64,000 bases of DNA from positions 2,737,614 to 2,801,613 of the forward strand of contig NC_089181.1 in NCBI RefSeq assembly GCF_947507565.1, in the 5' to 3' direction. Shown one piece after another: positions 53,657 to 64,000 of this stretch (position 1 is the first letter of the stretch; every line of letters begins with the position of its first letter). The notes under the pieces are model-generated. The model saw only the letters and a list, made by a program, of their open reading frames with translations, was not told where the DNA came from and searched no databases. The translations under genes and the position numbers were made by a program. The DNA is from Oscarella lobularis (lineage: Eukaryota; Porifera; Homoscleromorpha; Homosclerophorida; Oscarellidae).

Positions 53657-55158
53657 TTAGTATATGTTCTTTAGTTGAGTAACGATTAGAATTCGAAATG
53701 ACTGATCAAACGAGGTGCAAACACTTAGTCCCTCCTAAAGAAAAGCAAAATTAGTTGGTTTGAGCGTAGAGCAGCAAAAAAAACTTGACCTTTTCTGAAT
53801 TCCAGTCAAAACTTGCAATCGGTTGCGTTGATAGGGTGACGTTTTGCAGCAAATCAAGAGACCCAACAACTCCCATTGGAATTCCTTCGCTGTCTTTTGT
53901 CTCTCGTTTACCGGGATACGTGCTGTAAGAATGTATAAACATTATTACCAAAAAAGGTTTTTTTCTCTTACTATTTCCATAAGTTCACTGAGCCGTTGCC
54001 TCCCGTTGTCATAAAAACGTCCCGATTTTGGGGAAGATGTTTGACGCACCAAATAGTGGATTTGTGGGCCTATAGATAGTTTATAAGAACCTCTCCTACC
54101 TACAAAGCACACGTCCAAAACCTTTTGATCTAACGACGGAAATCCGTCCTTTGGATGTTGCAAATGAACGTCAAATACGTGAAATTTGGCTTCAAGCGTT
54201 GCAACGAGAAGCTTGTTCATTTTGATGTCCTTGCGATCAAATTCCAGCCCACAAATCTATCATCAGATTTGTCGCGACTTTTAGAAAAAAAGATATTCCC
54301 CGTACCCCATTCTTTAGATTCTTTTCCCACCGAACAGACATGGTGCGCAAGTCAAACATCTTCAGATCCCCATTGTCGTAGCCAGCGCAAACATACCGCT
54401 CGCTGTCATCATGCGAATTTCCTAATAATAAAATAATACTGTATAAAGCGCTCACATCTATGAGCGCTTTATTATCGTTGCTGCACCAAATGCTACTGTC
54501 CAGCAGTCTCTACGCGCCTTTCCTTCAGCTGGTTCCATGTTTGCTACGGGTACATCCTTTTGCCTAACATCCCACACTTTGACACTCCCTATGTATTATT
54601 AATCTACTTTATGTGTGTTTTCGTAGGATGATTCTACCGTCTCGACTTCCGGTTACAATTTCAGGCGCTCCGCCGCCAATTCCAAGACCTCCGCAACCGT
54701 CGATTGTATTAATTATTTCCGAATGAGCTTTTGTATTGTAAACAGGTAAATCAAGTCTTTCTAAATCCCTAAGTGATACTTTTATTATATCCTAGATTTA
54801 AATTTAGTCGCTCTTCGCACCACGTCATCAATTCCCCATTGAAATCACCCGTTGCCAGGTGACGCTCTTGCAAGGACGTGGCGCCGAATGTTCCGCATTT
54901 GAATGCCGAACGCTTTTCAACCTGACAGAGAGCGGCGTTAGATACTCCGTGAAAACGACTAGTGACTCTTCCTGCCTCGGCGAGCAGCTTCACGTCTCCT
55001 TTCGACATCTCGTAGACGTGCAAAGCGCCCGTATTTCGCGGATGCGAGCCCAAGACGACGAAACGCGCGCTGCACGGTATCCAGCGCGCGTCGAATAGGG
55101 TGAACGGCAACGATTTGTGCACGTGCGTGACGATTTGAGGCTTATCGAGTCCCGCCAT
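53657..55158 (-). CDS. DNAAF10: Dynein axonemal assembly factor 10 (WDR92/Monad)
   Basis: WD40 co-chaperone linked to the R2TP/prefoldin-like complex and required for ciliary dynein assembly. Reads [120 protein letters not shown] and the C-terminus [20 protein letters not shown] with TAA 53657-53659. Seven WD repeats, length like human (357 residues). A 30-residue stretch ([20 protein letters not shown]) in the first exon frame is probably an unspliced intron of about 57 bases near 54900-54990. The ATG at 55158 is 80 bases from the MDH1 ATG on the other strand. Confidence 0.92.
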
Positions 55159-55167
55159 CGACGCAGA

Positions 55168-55190
55168 GCTTTGGTACGATCGGTACGATC
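55168..55190. promoter_or_regulatory. Tandem GGTACGATC pair in the DNAAF10-MDH1 promoter
   Basis: Two adjacent copies of GGTACGATC lie between the divergent start codons, followed by TTTCCCGG (E2F-like) and CACGTG (E-box) at about 55208-55222. Function is inferred from position only. Confidence 0.35.
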
Positions 55191-55237
55191 ACACCCGTAT
55201 GATTTGTTTCCCGGTTTCACGTGACAAGCGCGTGCAC

Positions 55238-56621
<1,384 letters not shown>

Positions 56622-56702
56622 ACGAAGGAAAAGTGTCTCTGAACGCCGCGATTCAATGTATTTGTGTCATTGCCTAATTGTTACAGTAAAATGTTATTCG
56701 TT

Positions 56703-57505
56703 TTATTTTCCTTTCTTTTTTGCTGCTGCGTCCTTTTTCTGCCGTTTCAGTAGTTCGGACAGGACGGGCGGCGGCGCTTCAAGGGCTTCCTAGAAGGACT
56801 TTCCCAGTCAATTTTGCAAATGCACTATCTAATCGGATCCTCAACCTGGTAAACGTGCATGTTTACACCAGCTGGAAGATTTCTTTGCAGATACTCAAGA
56901 AAGACGTCTGCTGATACTCCAGTAATATTCTTTATCTATATTTATCCAGGAGGGAATGCCGTGCAAAGCAACGTGCAGTCAATTCGAACCTGAAGCATTC
57001 GTGAGTGCGTTCTGAGCTCGTATTGTACTCGATGTTTTTTGAATATGAAGGACGATTTTAATAGGGTAAATTTCTTTGTCTGCGTGGGCAGGGAAATCCT
57101 GAAGACGAAACGGGTAAGACTATAATGGGTATCGGTTTTTTTGCTGACTCACTTTCCAGAAATGTCTACATCTAGTAATTTCGCTGCTTTTGTTGCGAAA
57201 TGAACGTAGGAGTCCAGAACGGCAAAATCGTGTCCTTTCACCTGTAAAATTTGCATTCAATAGGTAAATTTTTGCTGTTGGGTACCTTGATGGCAATTCG
57301 CTTGTACAACTTTTTCTTCGAGTCATCCAGAATTTTAGAATCTAGATTTTCTGTCTAGAGGAGTAACTGAGACGCGGACGTCGTCTGTTCTACCTGCTGT
57401 TGTCGTCGGTAGAGCGCTCGACAAGCGAAGGACAGCGATCTGCTGTGATTGACCTCGAAGCAGACCAGCAAAGCCTACTCTGCAGCAGTTCGCGAGGCGG
57501 ATCAT
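56703..57505 (-). CDS. MRPL48: Mitochondrial large-subunit ribosomal protein mL48
   Basis: Six short exons on the minus strand, none long enough to stand out alone. Exon 1 begins MIRLANCCRVGFAGLLRGQS, rich in Arg, Leu and Ser, a typical mitochondrial presequence. It joins (GCAG|GTAGAA to GACAG|AAAATC) to ENLDSKILDDSKKKLYKRIA, then VKGHDFAVLDSYVHFATKAA, RVQYELRTHSRMLQ, ITGVSADVFLEYLQRNLPAG, and the tail PPVLSELLKRQKKDAAAKKK ending TAA 56703-56705. KG.D...L..Y and GVSADVFLEYLQ.NLP.GV match mL48 (uS10-like fold). Exon edges inside RISLPTQTKKFTLLKS are approximate. Confidence 0.82.
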
Positions 57506-58475
57506 TGCGCATGCTCAAAGGAAGCAGAACTGGGAGTTTCTTTCCTGTTATTCGCATTGCGCAGCAAGCTCGGCTTCGGATACGCAGCAGAACGCTTCAA
57601 AAGATCTATCTCGTTGAGCGTGTCAGCCCTGCGGGAGCTCAACGTTCGACTACACTACAAAGATCACAAACTGCTTCGTTTGGGAGAAACGCCTTTTGAC
57701 ATCGGAGTAGTCACAGGAGCGCCACGCGAAGATGCTGACGTCGAGGCAATAGATCGTAAGCGAGGGTTTTCCTACAACTCCCCCGCCCCGCCCCTTTGGT
57801 TAGCTGCTCCGCCTTTGGTCGCATAGAGTAAAATAGAGTAAAATTCGTTTTTTTATTGAGCTACTAAATCCTACGGTAGCGCGCAAACGAAAACGTGAAA
57901 TAGGGGGATAATAATATAGCAGAGCTATGGGGACGCGATCTGTACAAGGCAGCGGAAAACTACCAGTGACAGAATTGACCTCGTAACCATGCGTGAGTAA
58001 AAAAAGGCTAATATACCTATCAAAATAGAGGAGACAAGAGAAAAGGACCGATAGGAAAGAGTAAGTATACACGTAATCTTAGCAGAGTTCAGCAGCCACA
58101 AGACATACACACTGTGGAAACGTTTGGCCTAGGACTTTCTGGATAGTACTTCCGCCTAATGGAAACAAAAAAAAAAACAACTTTAGACCAGTCACACCAG
58201 GAAGCGCCTAGAGATACATATAAATACTGCGTAGTAGCTGCTCTACTAACAGGAATCTGGTTATTCCCAATATACACGGAACCCTCTATAAGTATGTTCT
58301 GGGAATAACCAGTTCAACCAATCCGGATAATTGAGTCTTAGCTAAGCGTGACAACGCAGAAGCAAGACCAACACAATCTTTTAAAAAAGTTTTTATTAAC
58401 AATACACCCACACCTGCAAAAAAAAAAGTCTCACTACTGGCGGGATAGTGGCAGTAGCAACAGCTTGGCCTCCTT
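57506..58475. other. mL48-PPM1 intergenic region
   Basis: About 970 bases. 57506-57770 is covered by a + strand open frame (ELGVSFLLFALRSKLGFGYA ... LRLGETPFDIGVVTGAP) that may be chance or part of an unrecognised gene. From 57830 the sequence is A/T-rich without frames. It holds a strong hairpin (58257-58312). The minus-strand AATAAA at about 58389-58394 suits PPM1 polyadenylation. Confidence 0.45.
58257..58312. repeat. Perfect 13-base inverted repeat with 30-base loop
   Basis: CTGGTTATTCCCA at 58257-58269 and TGGGAATAACCAG at 58300-58312 would form a stable stem. It is intergenic, with no coding frame. Confidence 0.85.
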
Positions 58476-60048
58476 TTACGCCTTACTATTCTTTAATGAC
58501 AGTTGCTCCATCAGTCTCACCTCATACTTGCGGTTCTTTATCTTTTCAAGCGCTTTCAACACGTAGTCTTTCCTATTAGATGATGCATTTTGTGGTTACT
58601 ACTAATTATTAGGGAAGGGGATTGTTTTTGAGTGTACTTCGCTGCTATGTCTTCATCTGGGAAGTCCTTTGTCAGCTGTTGCATGACGTACATGTCATCC
58701 AACGGTTCTGACTCGTTCTCGGTGACCAATTCTTTGATGCGGTAATAAATAAATAAATAAATAAATAAATAAATGATTAAATCGTGAATAGAAATTAATC
58801 ACCTTGAAGTTTGTCTGACAGTTTCTTTTCAATTTCCTCGTTTCTCTCTTTCTCCTGAGAGCGAGAGATAAATCCCTAACCAAATAAAAGGTGAAAAGCA
58901 ACAAACTTTTTCTATGGCATCTTCAGAAACTGCCGGTGCATCTTTGAATGCAATTATTATCACACTCATATTGTCTCTGCTTCCCTAGAGTAAGAAAAAA
59001 AAATCGAATCAGAAACGAGCTCCTCCCCCCCAGCCTCCCACAAAAAAATCTAAGGGAGAATCAACTCCAACGAAAGGGGAGGAGCGAGAAAGACAACGCC
59101 CACTACAACGGCGGACATATAGGAAAGAAAGAGAAAGTCTATACACAGCGAAGCCACTCCCCCCTCCCAGAAACACGATGACTCATAATAATACAGAAAA
59201 AAACCGCGAGGAGAGAGAGAGAGAGATACCTTGTTAAGACAGGTATCGACAAGATCGGAGCCAATTTGCGTAAGATTGTCGGTGGTGAGCATCTTCCTTC
59301 GAACGTAGGCGGACACCTCCTCGTTCTTCATGACGTCCCAAACACCGTCGCAGGCGAGCACGACGAATTCGTCGCCTTCCTGCCGCTCCGTCTCCACGAC
59401 GTCGGGCATCGGCGAGACGAGCTGCTCCTGGAGACTCAACTTCTCCACGCGCTTGTAGGCCAAGTCGCCGAGCGCGCGCGATACGGCCAGCGAGCCGTTA
59501 ACGCGCTGCAGGACGACGTTGCCGCCCGCCTTCTCGATGCGCTCCTTTTCCAGCGGCTCGTACGGCTTGTGATCTTTCGTCGCGAACGCGACGTCGCCTC
59601 CCCGACAGATGAGACCGCGCGAATCGCCGCAGTTGGCGAAGATGACGTGCGTTTCGGTGATGAGAACGCCGACGGCCGTCGTACCGCTCGTCTCTTCCGG
59701 GAAGTCTTTCTGTATTTCTTCGTCGAGCGCGATGAATGCGTCCTTTATCGCCTCCTTCAAGCTATCGACTCGATTCGAACTCGTGCCGGCCTCTTGGAAT
59801 TCGGATCGTTGCGTTATGTGCGGCAGTAGCTTTTCCGACGCGTGCTTGGCGACTTTCTGTCCGGCGTGACCGTCGAATATAGCGAAGAAGGACCATTTGT
59901 CGTGGCCTTTGATGCTGAGAACGGCCGTGTGCGCGTCCTCCATTTCGACGCGCCAGCCCTGCATTGCTACGACGCCGTAGCGCACGTCGTCGGAACTGCC
60001 GCATTGGACGAACTTTTCGGTATTCGGCTTGTCGAGGAAGGCTCCCAT
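58476..60048 (-). CDS. PPM1A/PPM1B-type Mg/Mn-dependent protein phosphatase
   Basis: Metal-dependent Ser/Thr phosphatase (PP2C). The first exon holds nearly the whole catalytic core: MGAFLDKPNTEKF, GWRVEMEDAHTAV, FFAIFDGHAGQKV, GTTAVGVLI, NCGDSRGLI, DHKPYEPLEKERIEKAGG, GSLAVSRALGD and VLACDGVWDVM. The metal aspartates of EDAH, FDGH and CDG are present. Downstream exons give GSRDNMSVIIIAFKDAP with the last metal Asp, then the PPM1A/B C-terminal helical extension (EEIEKKLSDKLQ, DDMYVMQQLTKDFPDEDIAA, LKALEKIKNRKYEVRLMEQL). Stop TAA 58476-58478. Five exons. The first-exon frame also runs on into the intron, which is not coding. N-terminal Gly2 could be myristoylated, as in PPM1A. Confidence 0.92.
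58744..58773. repeat. (AATA)n microsatellite in a PPM1 intron
   Basis: Seven units of AAAT/AATA in the intron before ELVTENESEP on the minus strand. Confidence 0.9.
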
Positions 60049-60090
60049 CTATTCGTCGTTTTTTGTCTCGAAACGGCACAACTTTATCAG

Positions 60091-60100
60091 GCGCATGCGC
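60091..60100. promoter_or_regulatory. NRF1 palindrome GCGCATGCGC
   Basis: Perfect core of the nuclear respiratory factor 1 site, midway between the divergent ATGs of PPM1 (60048) and JKAMP (60147). Binding is inferred from the match and position. Confidence 0.55.
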
Positions 60101-60146
60101 TTTTGCTCGATGATGTCATTCTAAAACCTCTTCTCCACATGAATCA

Positions 60147-61427
60147 ATGGGTATGGCACTTGTCCTCCCCTTTTTCCTTTTCGAGCTATCATTTTTTTTC
60201 AGCTTGTCCCGGAACGTACTGCGGACGAGTTCGACTCGACGACGGAATCCTCGGCGAGTGCGGGGTGCCGTTTTTCGCGCGTCGATTCTCCCCCAAAACG
60301 CGCTCTCCTAAGACTCCCCGCCTCCTCTAGGCATGCCCGCGCGGCCAAACGGTCGGCAACGAATCGATCTGCTTCGACTGTAACAAGGAATTGACGACGT
60401 ACGACTGGCTTTACCTGGGAACGATCGTTCTCAGCACGATCGTCGTTCACGTTCTCGGATTGCGCGCGGCCGCCTCAAAAGTCACCCAAACGAAGTAGAT
60501 AGAGAAAGTTCACATAGAGAAAAGACTCGTACCTTTATCTCTAGACTCTTTTTGGTGCTGAGCCTCGTCTCTGCGACGCTCGAATCCCTTCTTTCTGCTA
60601 TTATTGCTTTGCTTCTATTCGATCCCGTTGGTGAGTAATAATAATAGTCTAGTAGTGTGTATATTCATGCTATGCTTTGCTTGTTTAGGCAAGCTGAATC
60701 TGCGTTCTTGCGGAGTGAATCGACTGTCTGATTGGTACACAATATTTCTAAATCCGAGACCTCGATATACGGAAACGATTCACTGTGCTCAGGAAGCCGT
60801 TTATCCACTGTAATTCAATTATTTTTTCAGTCGTTTTGACTCGGACTCATTGTTTATGTCTCTCCGTTTTAGCTACACGTTGGTGTTCGCATACTACGGT
60901 CTCGCTCTTGTGACGCTGCTTCTGTTTCGACCGATTTTCACGTGGAAATTTCGTCGATACAAGTCGTGTCGAGTGCCCGTCTACTTCGAAATGTACTCGA
61001 TTCCAGTGCTCGTGATCGTACACGCCGGACTAGCCGGCCTTTTGTGTAAGTCAGCGCATCCGTGCTACCGGTATCTCTTATGGTACATACGTAGATTTTG
61101 CCTTTCCTTATCTGACTCTATTGGGTACGACGTTCTGGACGGTGCACTTCATGAATAGTCGTCGGATCGAGGTCCGAGAGAATTTCTTAGCTGAACTTTT
61201 TTTATTTGAATTTTATTTTCTGCTAGGGGTTGAAGCAGTTGTTCACCAATTCCGGCAACGTTTGCATGATTCTTCTTCACTGCTGCATGTATTGCTACGG
61301 AATTGGCACGTGTCTCGTCAGTTCCGAGCAGCCCGCACCCTTCCTTGCCTTTCTTCTTCTCGCTCCCGTGCCCGCCGCTTTCTATCTGTTGACGTCGCCT
61401 TTTACCGATCCCGTTCACTATGTCTAG
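60147..61427 (+). CDS. JKAMP: JNK1/MAPK8-associated membrane protein (JKAMP)
   Basis: Multi-pass ER membrane protein that recruits proteasome and ERAD components and modulates JNK. Homology begins CPGTYCGRVRLDDGILGECG with ACPRGQTVGNESICFDCN. Further segments: YDWLYLGTIVLSTIVVHVLG, LRSCGVNRLSDWYTIFLNP, TIHCAQEAVYPL, and the last helix AFLLLAPVPAAFYLLTSPFT, with TAG 61425-61427. The start is placed at 60147 because ATGG|GTATGG and the acceptor TTTCAG at 60202 join to read MACPGTYC; the other ATG (60138) would be out of phase. The first coding exon is therefore four bases long. Seven hydrophobic helices. Divergent from PPM1 with 98 bases between ATGs. Confidence 0.92.
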
Positions 61428-61549
61428 TTACTGTAAATAGTATTAATTAAATGAAGAGTAGGAGAGGAAATGGGCGCGTCCTTGGTTCTATACTTAGGGG
61501 AATTGGGCCCACGCTGATTCCTCATAGATCGTTTCGCCAACGCGCAGAC

Positions 61550-62651
61550 ATGTTCCGATTTCGAAATCTTCTTGTAACAGCTCTTCTGTAGGATCAGTAT
61601 AGAAGACACACACGGCGTTCAAATGCTATAATCTGTTTTTCAGCTGCCTTGCAATGGATTCCCAAGCAGCAGCGCAACCTCCACATTCCTTTGTTTTTGC
61701 TCTGGAATGGATCCCTGGATTTTGTGAGGTGGTAAACTGACGTGTGACCTTTGCACATCGCATCTGTAATGGTGTTTTTTTGAAAGTAGACCAAAGGGGG
61801 GTCGTGCAGACTGTCGCCTCAGCCACAAAAGTGGAACATACACGGACTGTGGTACTGTCTTCCTGAAATTTTTATACTATTCACTTTCGCTCAAGCCCCC
61901 TTTCCCCCACGCACTTGAAACCGAAACTTGCCTCCGTATTTCCTTTAGGCCGGAGGGTTTGCAGAATTGCAATTCGTCTGACGTCTTGCATCGTTCTGAT
62001 ATCGAGGTGCGTAAGCTCAAACTTGGCATCATTCCACAACCGTGGTCTCAATCAAGGATCTGTGGGGAAATCTTGAACGGGACTGGGTGGATGCAATCAA
62101 CCCTCAAGATCCGTTGAAATTCTGGTAAGATTGGGCAATTCCGAAAGTGACAGTAGGCGAATAGAAACGTCACACGATAGGGCGAAGGAGTGGAAAAAAC
62201 ACGGCACTTGTTGGCTAAACAACGAAAACACGCGAAACGCACACGACTACTTTTCGACGACATTGCAACTTTACGAAAAATTCGACGTCTCTACGTTAGT
62301 CTTAGTCCTTCTAACCCCATGCACCGCGTGATTAACGTTTTGACCTTTATAAGAATGCTGTCGAGACAAGGCATTACGCCAACGGAAGAGAGGTCATACA
62401 CAAGTGCTCAATTCTTGGAGGCATTTGAAGGTTTTCGGCCGTTTCTTCACTGCCCCACAAAAAATGATGTATGTAGATGAAATACAGACCTGGTCCCTTC
62501 TAAAATTAACTATCTCTAGCCCTTTATTACTGAAATTCTAATCTGCCTCGACAAACAGTTCAATCCCCGTGACTGTTGGGCACAACCCAAAAGCATTCTG
62601 GCTTGTCCGCAGGAAGGGATTCGCTATCTTCCGAAATCGAAAGTCACTTAG
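61550..62651 (+). CDS. Ribonuclease T2 family protein, copy A
   Basis: Secreted or lysosomal RNase of the T2 family, diverged from copy B. Exon 1 (61550-61587) encodes MFRFRNLLVTALL and continues CLAMDSQA as a signal peptide. Next come HSFVFALEWIPGFCE, GGSCRLSPQPQKWNIHGLWY (active-site CAS I with its histidine), PEGLQNCNSSD, DLWGNLERDWVDAINPQDPL, WAKEWKKHGTCWLNNENTRN (CAS II) and ITPTEERSYTSAQFLEAFEG to KSKVT with TAG 62649-62651. CAS II keeps the catalytic Glu and second His but the first His of HEW is Lys. Seven short exons, mostly missed by simple frame searches. It should be active if the Lys change is tolerated. Confidence 0.82.
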
Positions 62652-62662
62652 AAATTGACTAA

Positions 62663-62871
62663 TCATTCTTGACTCTGTTTTTGTCGCTCCAAGTCTCGCA
62701 AAACCCCTTCCCTCAATCGCTAAATAGAGTCATCGTGACGTTGTTTGTGTGCAACTAGTTTTTGCTGTTCGCAACCTCTTTCTCCTTTTCCTGTTGACGA
62801 TGAACTAACGTTACGACGGATACGGTAAAAAGAGCGGCCGAGAACAACACCAATTTCGCTACAGTCGACAT
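62663..62871 (-). CDS. PET117: PET117-like cytochrome c oxidase assembly factor
   Basis: Two tiny exons on the minus strand. Exon 1 (62776-62871) codes MSTVAKLVLFSAALFTVSVV TLVHRQQEKEKE, a single membrane anchor followed by the VH..Q motif. Exon 2 (62663-62719) continues RLREGVLRDLERQKQSQE, matching the RL.(D/E)GV.RD.ERQ signature of PET117. Junction: AAAGAG|GTTGCG to ATTTAG|CGATTG, phase 0. PET117 links complex IV assembly to heme a synthesis (PET100/PET191 context). At 50 residues it is shorter than human PET117 (81), lacking the C-terminal helix; a further exon toward RNase T2 copy A cannot be excluded but I see no convincing donor. It sits between the two RNase T2 genes. Confidence 0.75.
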
Positions 62872-62940
62872 CTTATTCGGGCGTTCATTAGCGCGCTCGC
62901 ACGACGGTTTTTTTTTGGCGCTCACTGAATTTCGCCTAGA

Positions 62941-64000
62941 ATGAAACTCGCCTACTTTGCTGTCGCTATAGCGTGAGCCATCACCTTGAAGACCTGAGTA
63001 TTTTCACTTTTGACTTCAGATTCCTCTCGCTGGGCACTTGGGCCGCCATTCCGCAGTGGGATTACCTGTTCCTTGTCCAGCAATGGTGTCCGGCGTTTTG
63101 CAAGGTGAGCTAAATGTCTCCCGACGACGTTTCGCGCAACGTTTCCTCGATTCCGACCCTATAAAGGTGGAGACCCAGGGCAAATGCGTTCTGCCCTCAG
63201 ATTGGGCCGTCAATCCAAGATGGACCATACACGGCTTATGGCAAGGAAACCGAACCGATTCTTAGTCTAATTAGAGTCTAAATAGGCCAACCTTGGGCGT
63301 CACTGAAGGCCCAAATGACTGTAGCAATGGAACGTTTGATCCAACTTCTGTACAGGTAAATTTACTAAGGTGCCGTATTTATCTGTTTTAATTAATGGCG
63401 CTTTTGTTAGGATTTGATGCCTGAACTACTTGAGTTCTGGCCGGATTGCATAGATGAGCCTAAATATTCTTTCTGGTACGATTCTCTAAAATGCGGATGT
63501 AGATACCCGTGTAATTAGTTTTGATTTCGATTTCTCAAGGGAACACGAATGGCTAAAACATGGCACCTGTGCAGCCAGCGATTCTCTCCTGCAAACGGAG
63601 CACGCCTATTTTTCAGCTGTTCTCAAATTGTATAAAAGCTTGAATCTCACTTCGTTAGTGCACACGTCGCCACGGCTACAGGAAAAAACGTACAGTCTTC
63701 TTTTTATCTAGGATTCTTGAGAAGCACAGCATTGTGCCATCGCGCGACAAGCGCTATTCCCTATCAGATTTTATCAATGCGTTCACTCAGACGTCCGGTT
63801 TCAAACCAGTGGTGCAATGCAAAGAGCATTCGGTATAGCGAAAAGGAAATTCCAAATCGTAGCTGCTTTTATTGAATTAATATTATTGTAGGGTTCTACC
63901 TACGTTCAGTCGATTCTTTTCTGCGTGGACAAGACGCTGTCTGTGATGAATTGCACTGAGCAGGTCTACCAGAAAGAGACGACGTGCTGGTCAACCGATT
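62941..64000 (+). CDS. Ribonuclease T2 family protein, copy B (3' end outside window)
   Basis: The leader MKLAYFAVAIAFLSLGTWAA joins across an intron with donor ATAGC|GTGAGC (62973) and acceptor TTCAG. Then: IPQWDYLFLVQQWCPAFCK, VETQGKCVLPSDWAVNPRWT and IHGLW (CAS I), EGPNDCSNGTFDPTSVQDLM, EFWPDCIDEPKYSFWEHEWL with KHGTCA (intact CAS II HEW..HGTC), IVPSRDKRYSLSDFINAF, and YVQSILFCVDKTLSVMNCTE. The window ends inside the last part (CTEQVYQKETTCWSTD). All catalytic residues and the usual cysteines are present, so it should be an active acid RNase. Its ATG is 69 bases from that of PET117. Confidence 0.93.

Noticed and set aside
58900-59230. Continuation of the PPM1 first-exon frame as C-terminal coding sequence
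   Set aside because: After CLNK the frame reads low-complexity Leu/Ser and Phe/Tyr. Homology resumes only after the acceptor at GSRDNMSV, so this part is intron.
59266-59829. 187-codon + strand frame
   Set aside because: Exact antisense of the PPM1 catalytic exon.

Overview
The window is nuclear DNA of a small-genome animal. Genes are packed end to end on both strands, most carry many introns of about 45-70 bases, and intergenic gaps are mostly 40-200 bases. The content is metazoan: a TET 5-methylcytosine dioxygenase, an LHFPL tetraspan, a PLD3/4-type phospholipase D, WASH1, MCFD2, NXF1 and rabconnectin-3 beta. DNAAF10 (dynein assembly) points to a ciliated or flagellated organism. The compactness and very short introns recall homoscleromorph sponges such as Oscarella. 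That placement is inference; nothing in the sequence names the species.

Layout, left to right. 1-17.2 kb alternates strictly: WARS1 (+, 5' end outside the window), WASH1 (-), CPSF2 (+), C2orf69 (-), SCFD1/Sly1 (+), TRPT1 (-), WDR7 (+). 17.6-25.6 kb holds an LHFPL2-like tetraspan (-), a VOC/glyoxalase-fold protein (+) and three tandem secreted M14 metallocarboxypeptidase genes (+). 25.7-35 kb holds NXF1 (+), a TET dioxygenase (+), MPV17L2 (+), MCFD2 (-) and an intronless mucin-like membrane protein (-). 35-50 kb is one + strand run: ATG2, ACTR10, a PLD3/4-like protein and a KASH5/LRMP-like tail-anchored coiled-coil protein. 50-64 kb holds MCM5 (-), DNAAF10 (-), MDH1 (+), mitoribosomal mL48 (-), PPM1A/B phosphatase (-), JKAMP (+), RNase T2 copy A (+), PET117 (-) and RNase T2 copy B (+, 3' end outside the window).

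The genes are mostly unrelated housekeeping functions. They are linked by shared intergenic regions rather than by pathway: at least seven head-to-head pairs have start codons 41-150 bases apart and probably share a promoter. Real local expansions are the carboxypeptidase trio and the RNase T2 pair, both secreted hydrolases.

The most notable signals are: (1) a recurring set of GC-AG introns, at least five well supported by protein homology, with similar AAG|GCAAA-like donors; (2) three carboxypeptidase paralogues that keep the catalytic residues but differ (Asp, Ile, Ser) at the S1' specificity position; (3) a compact TET enzyme with no visible CXXC finger, whose proposed start codon overlaps an antisense ATG; (4) a very short PET117 gene lying between the two RNase T2 copies.
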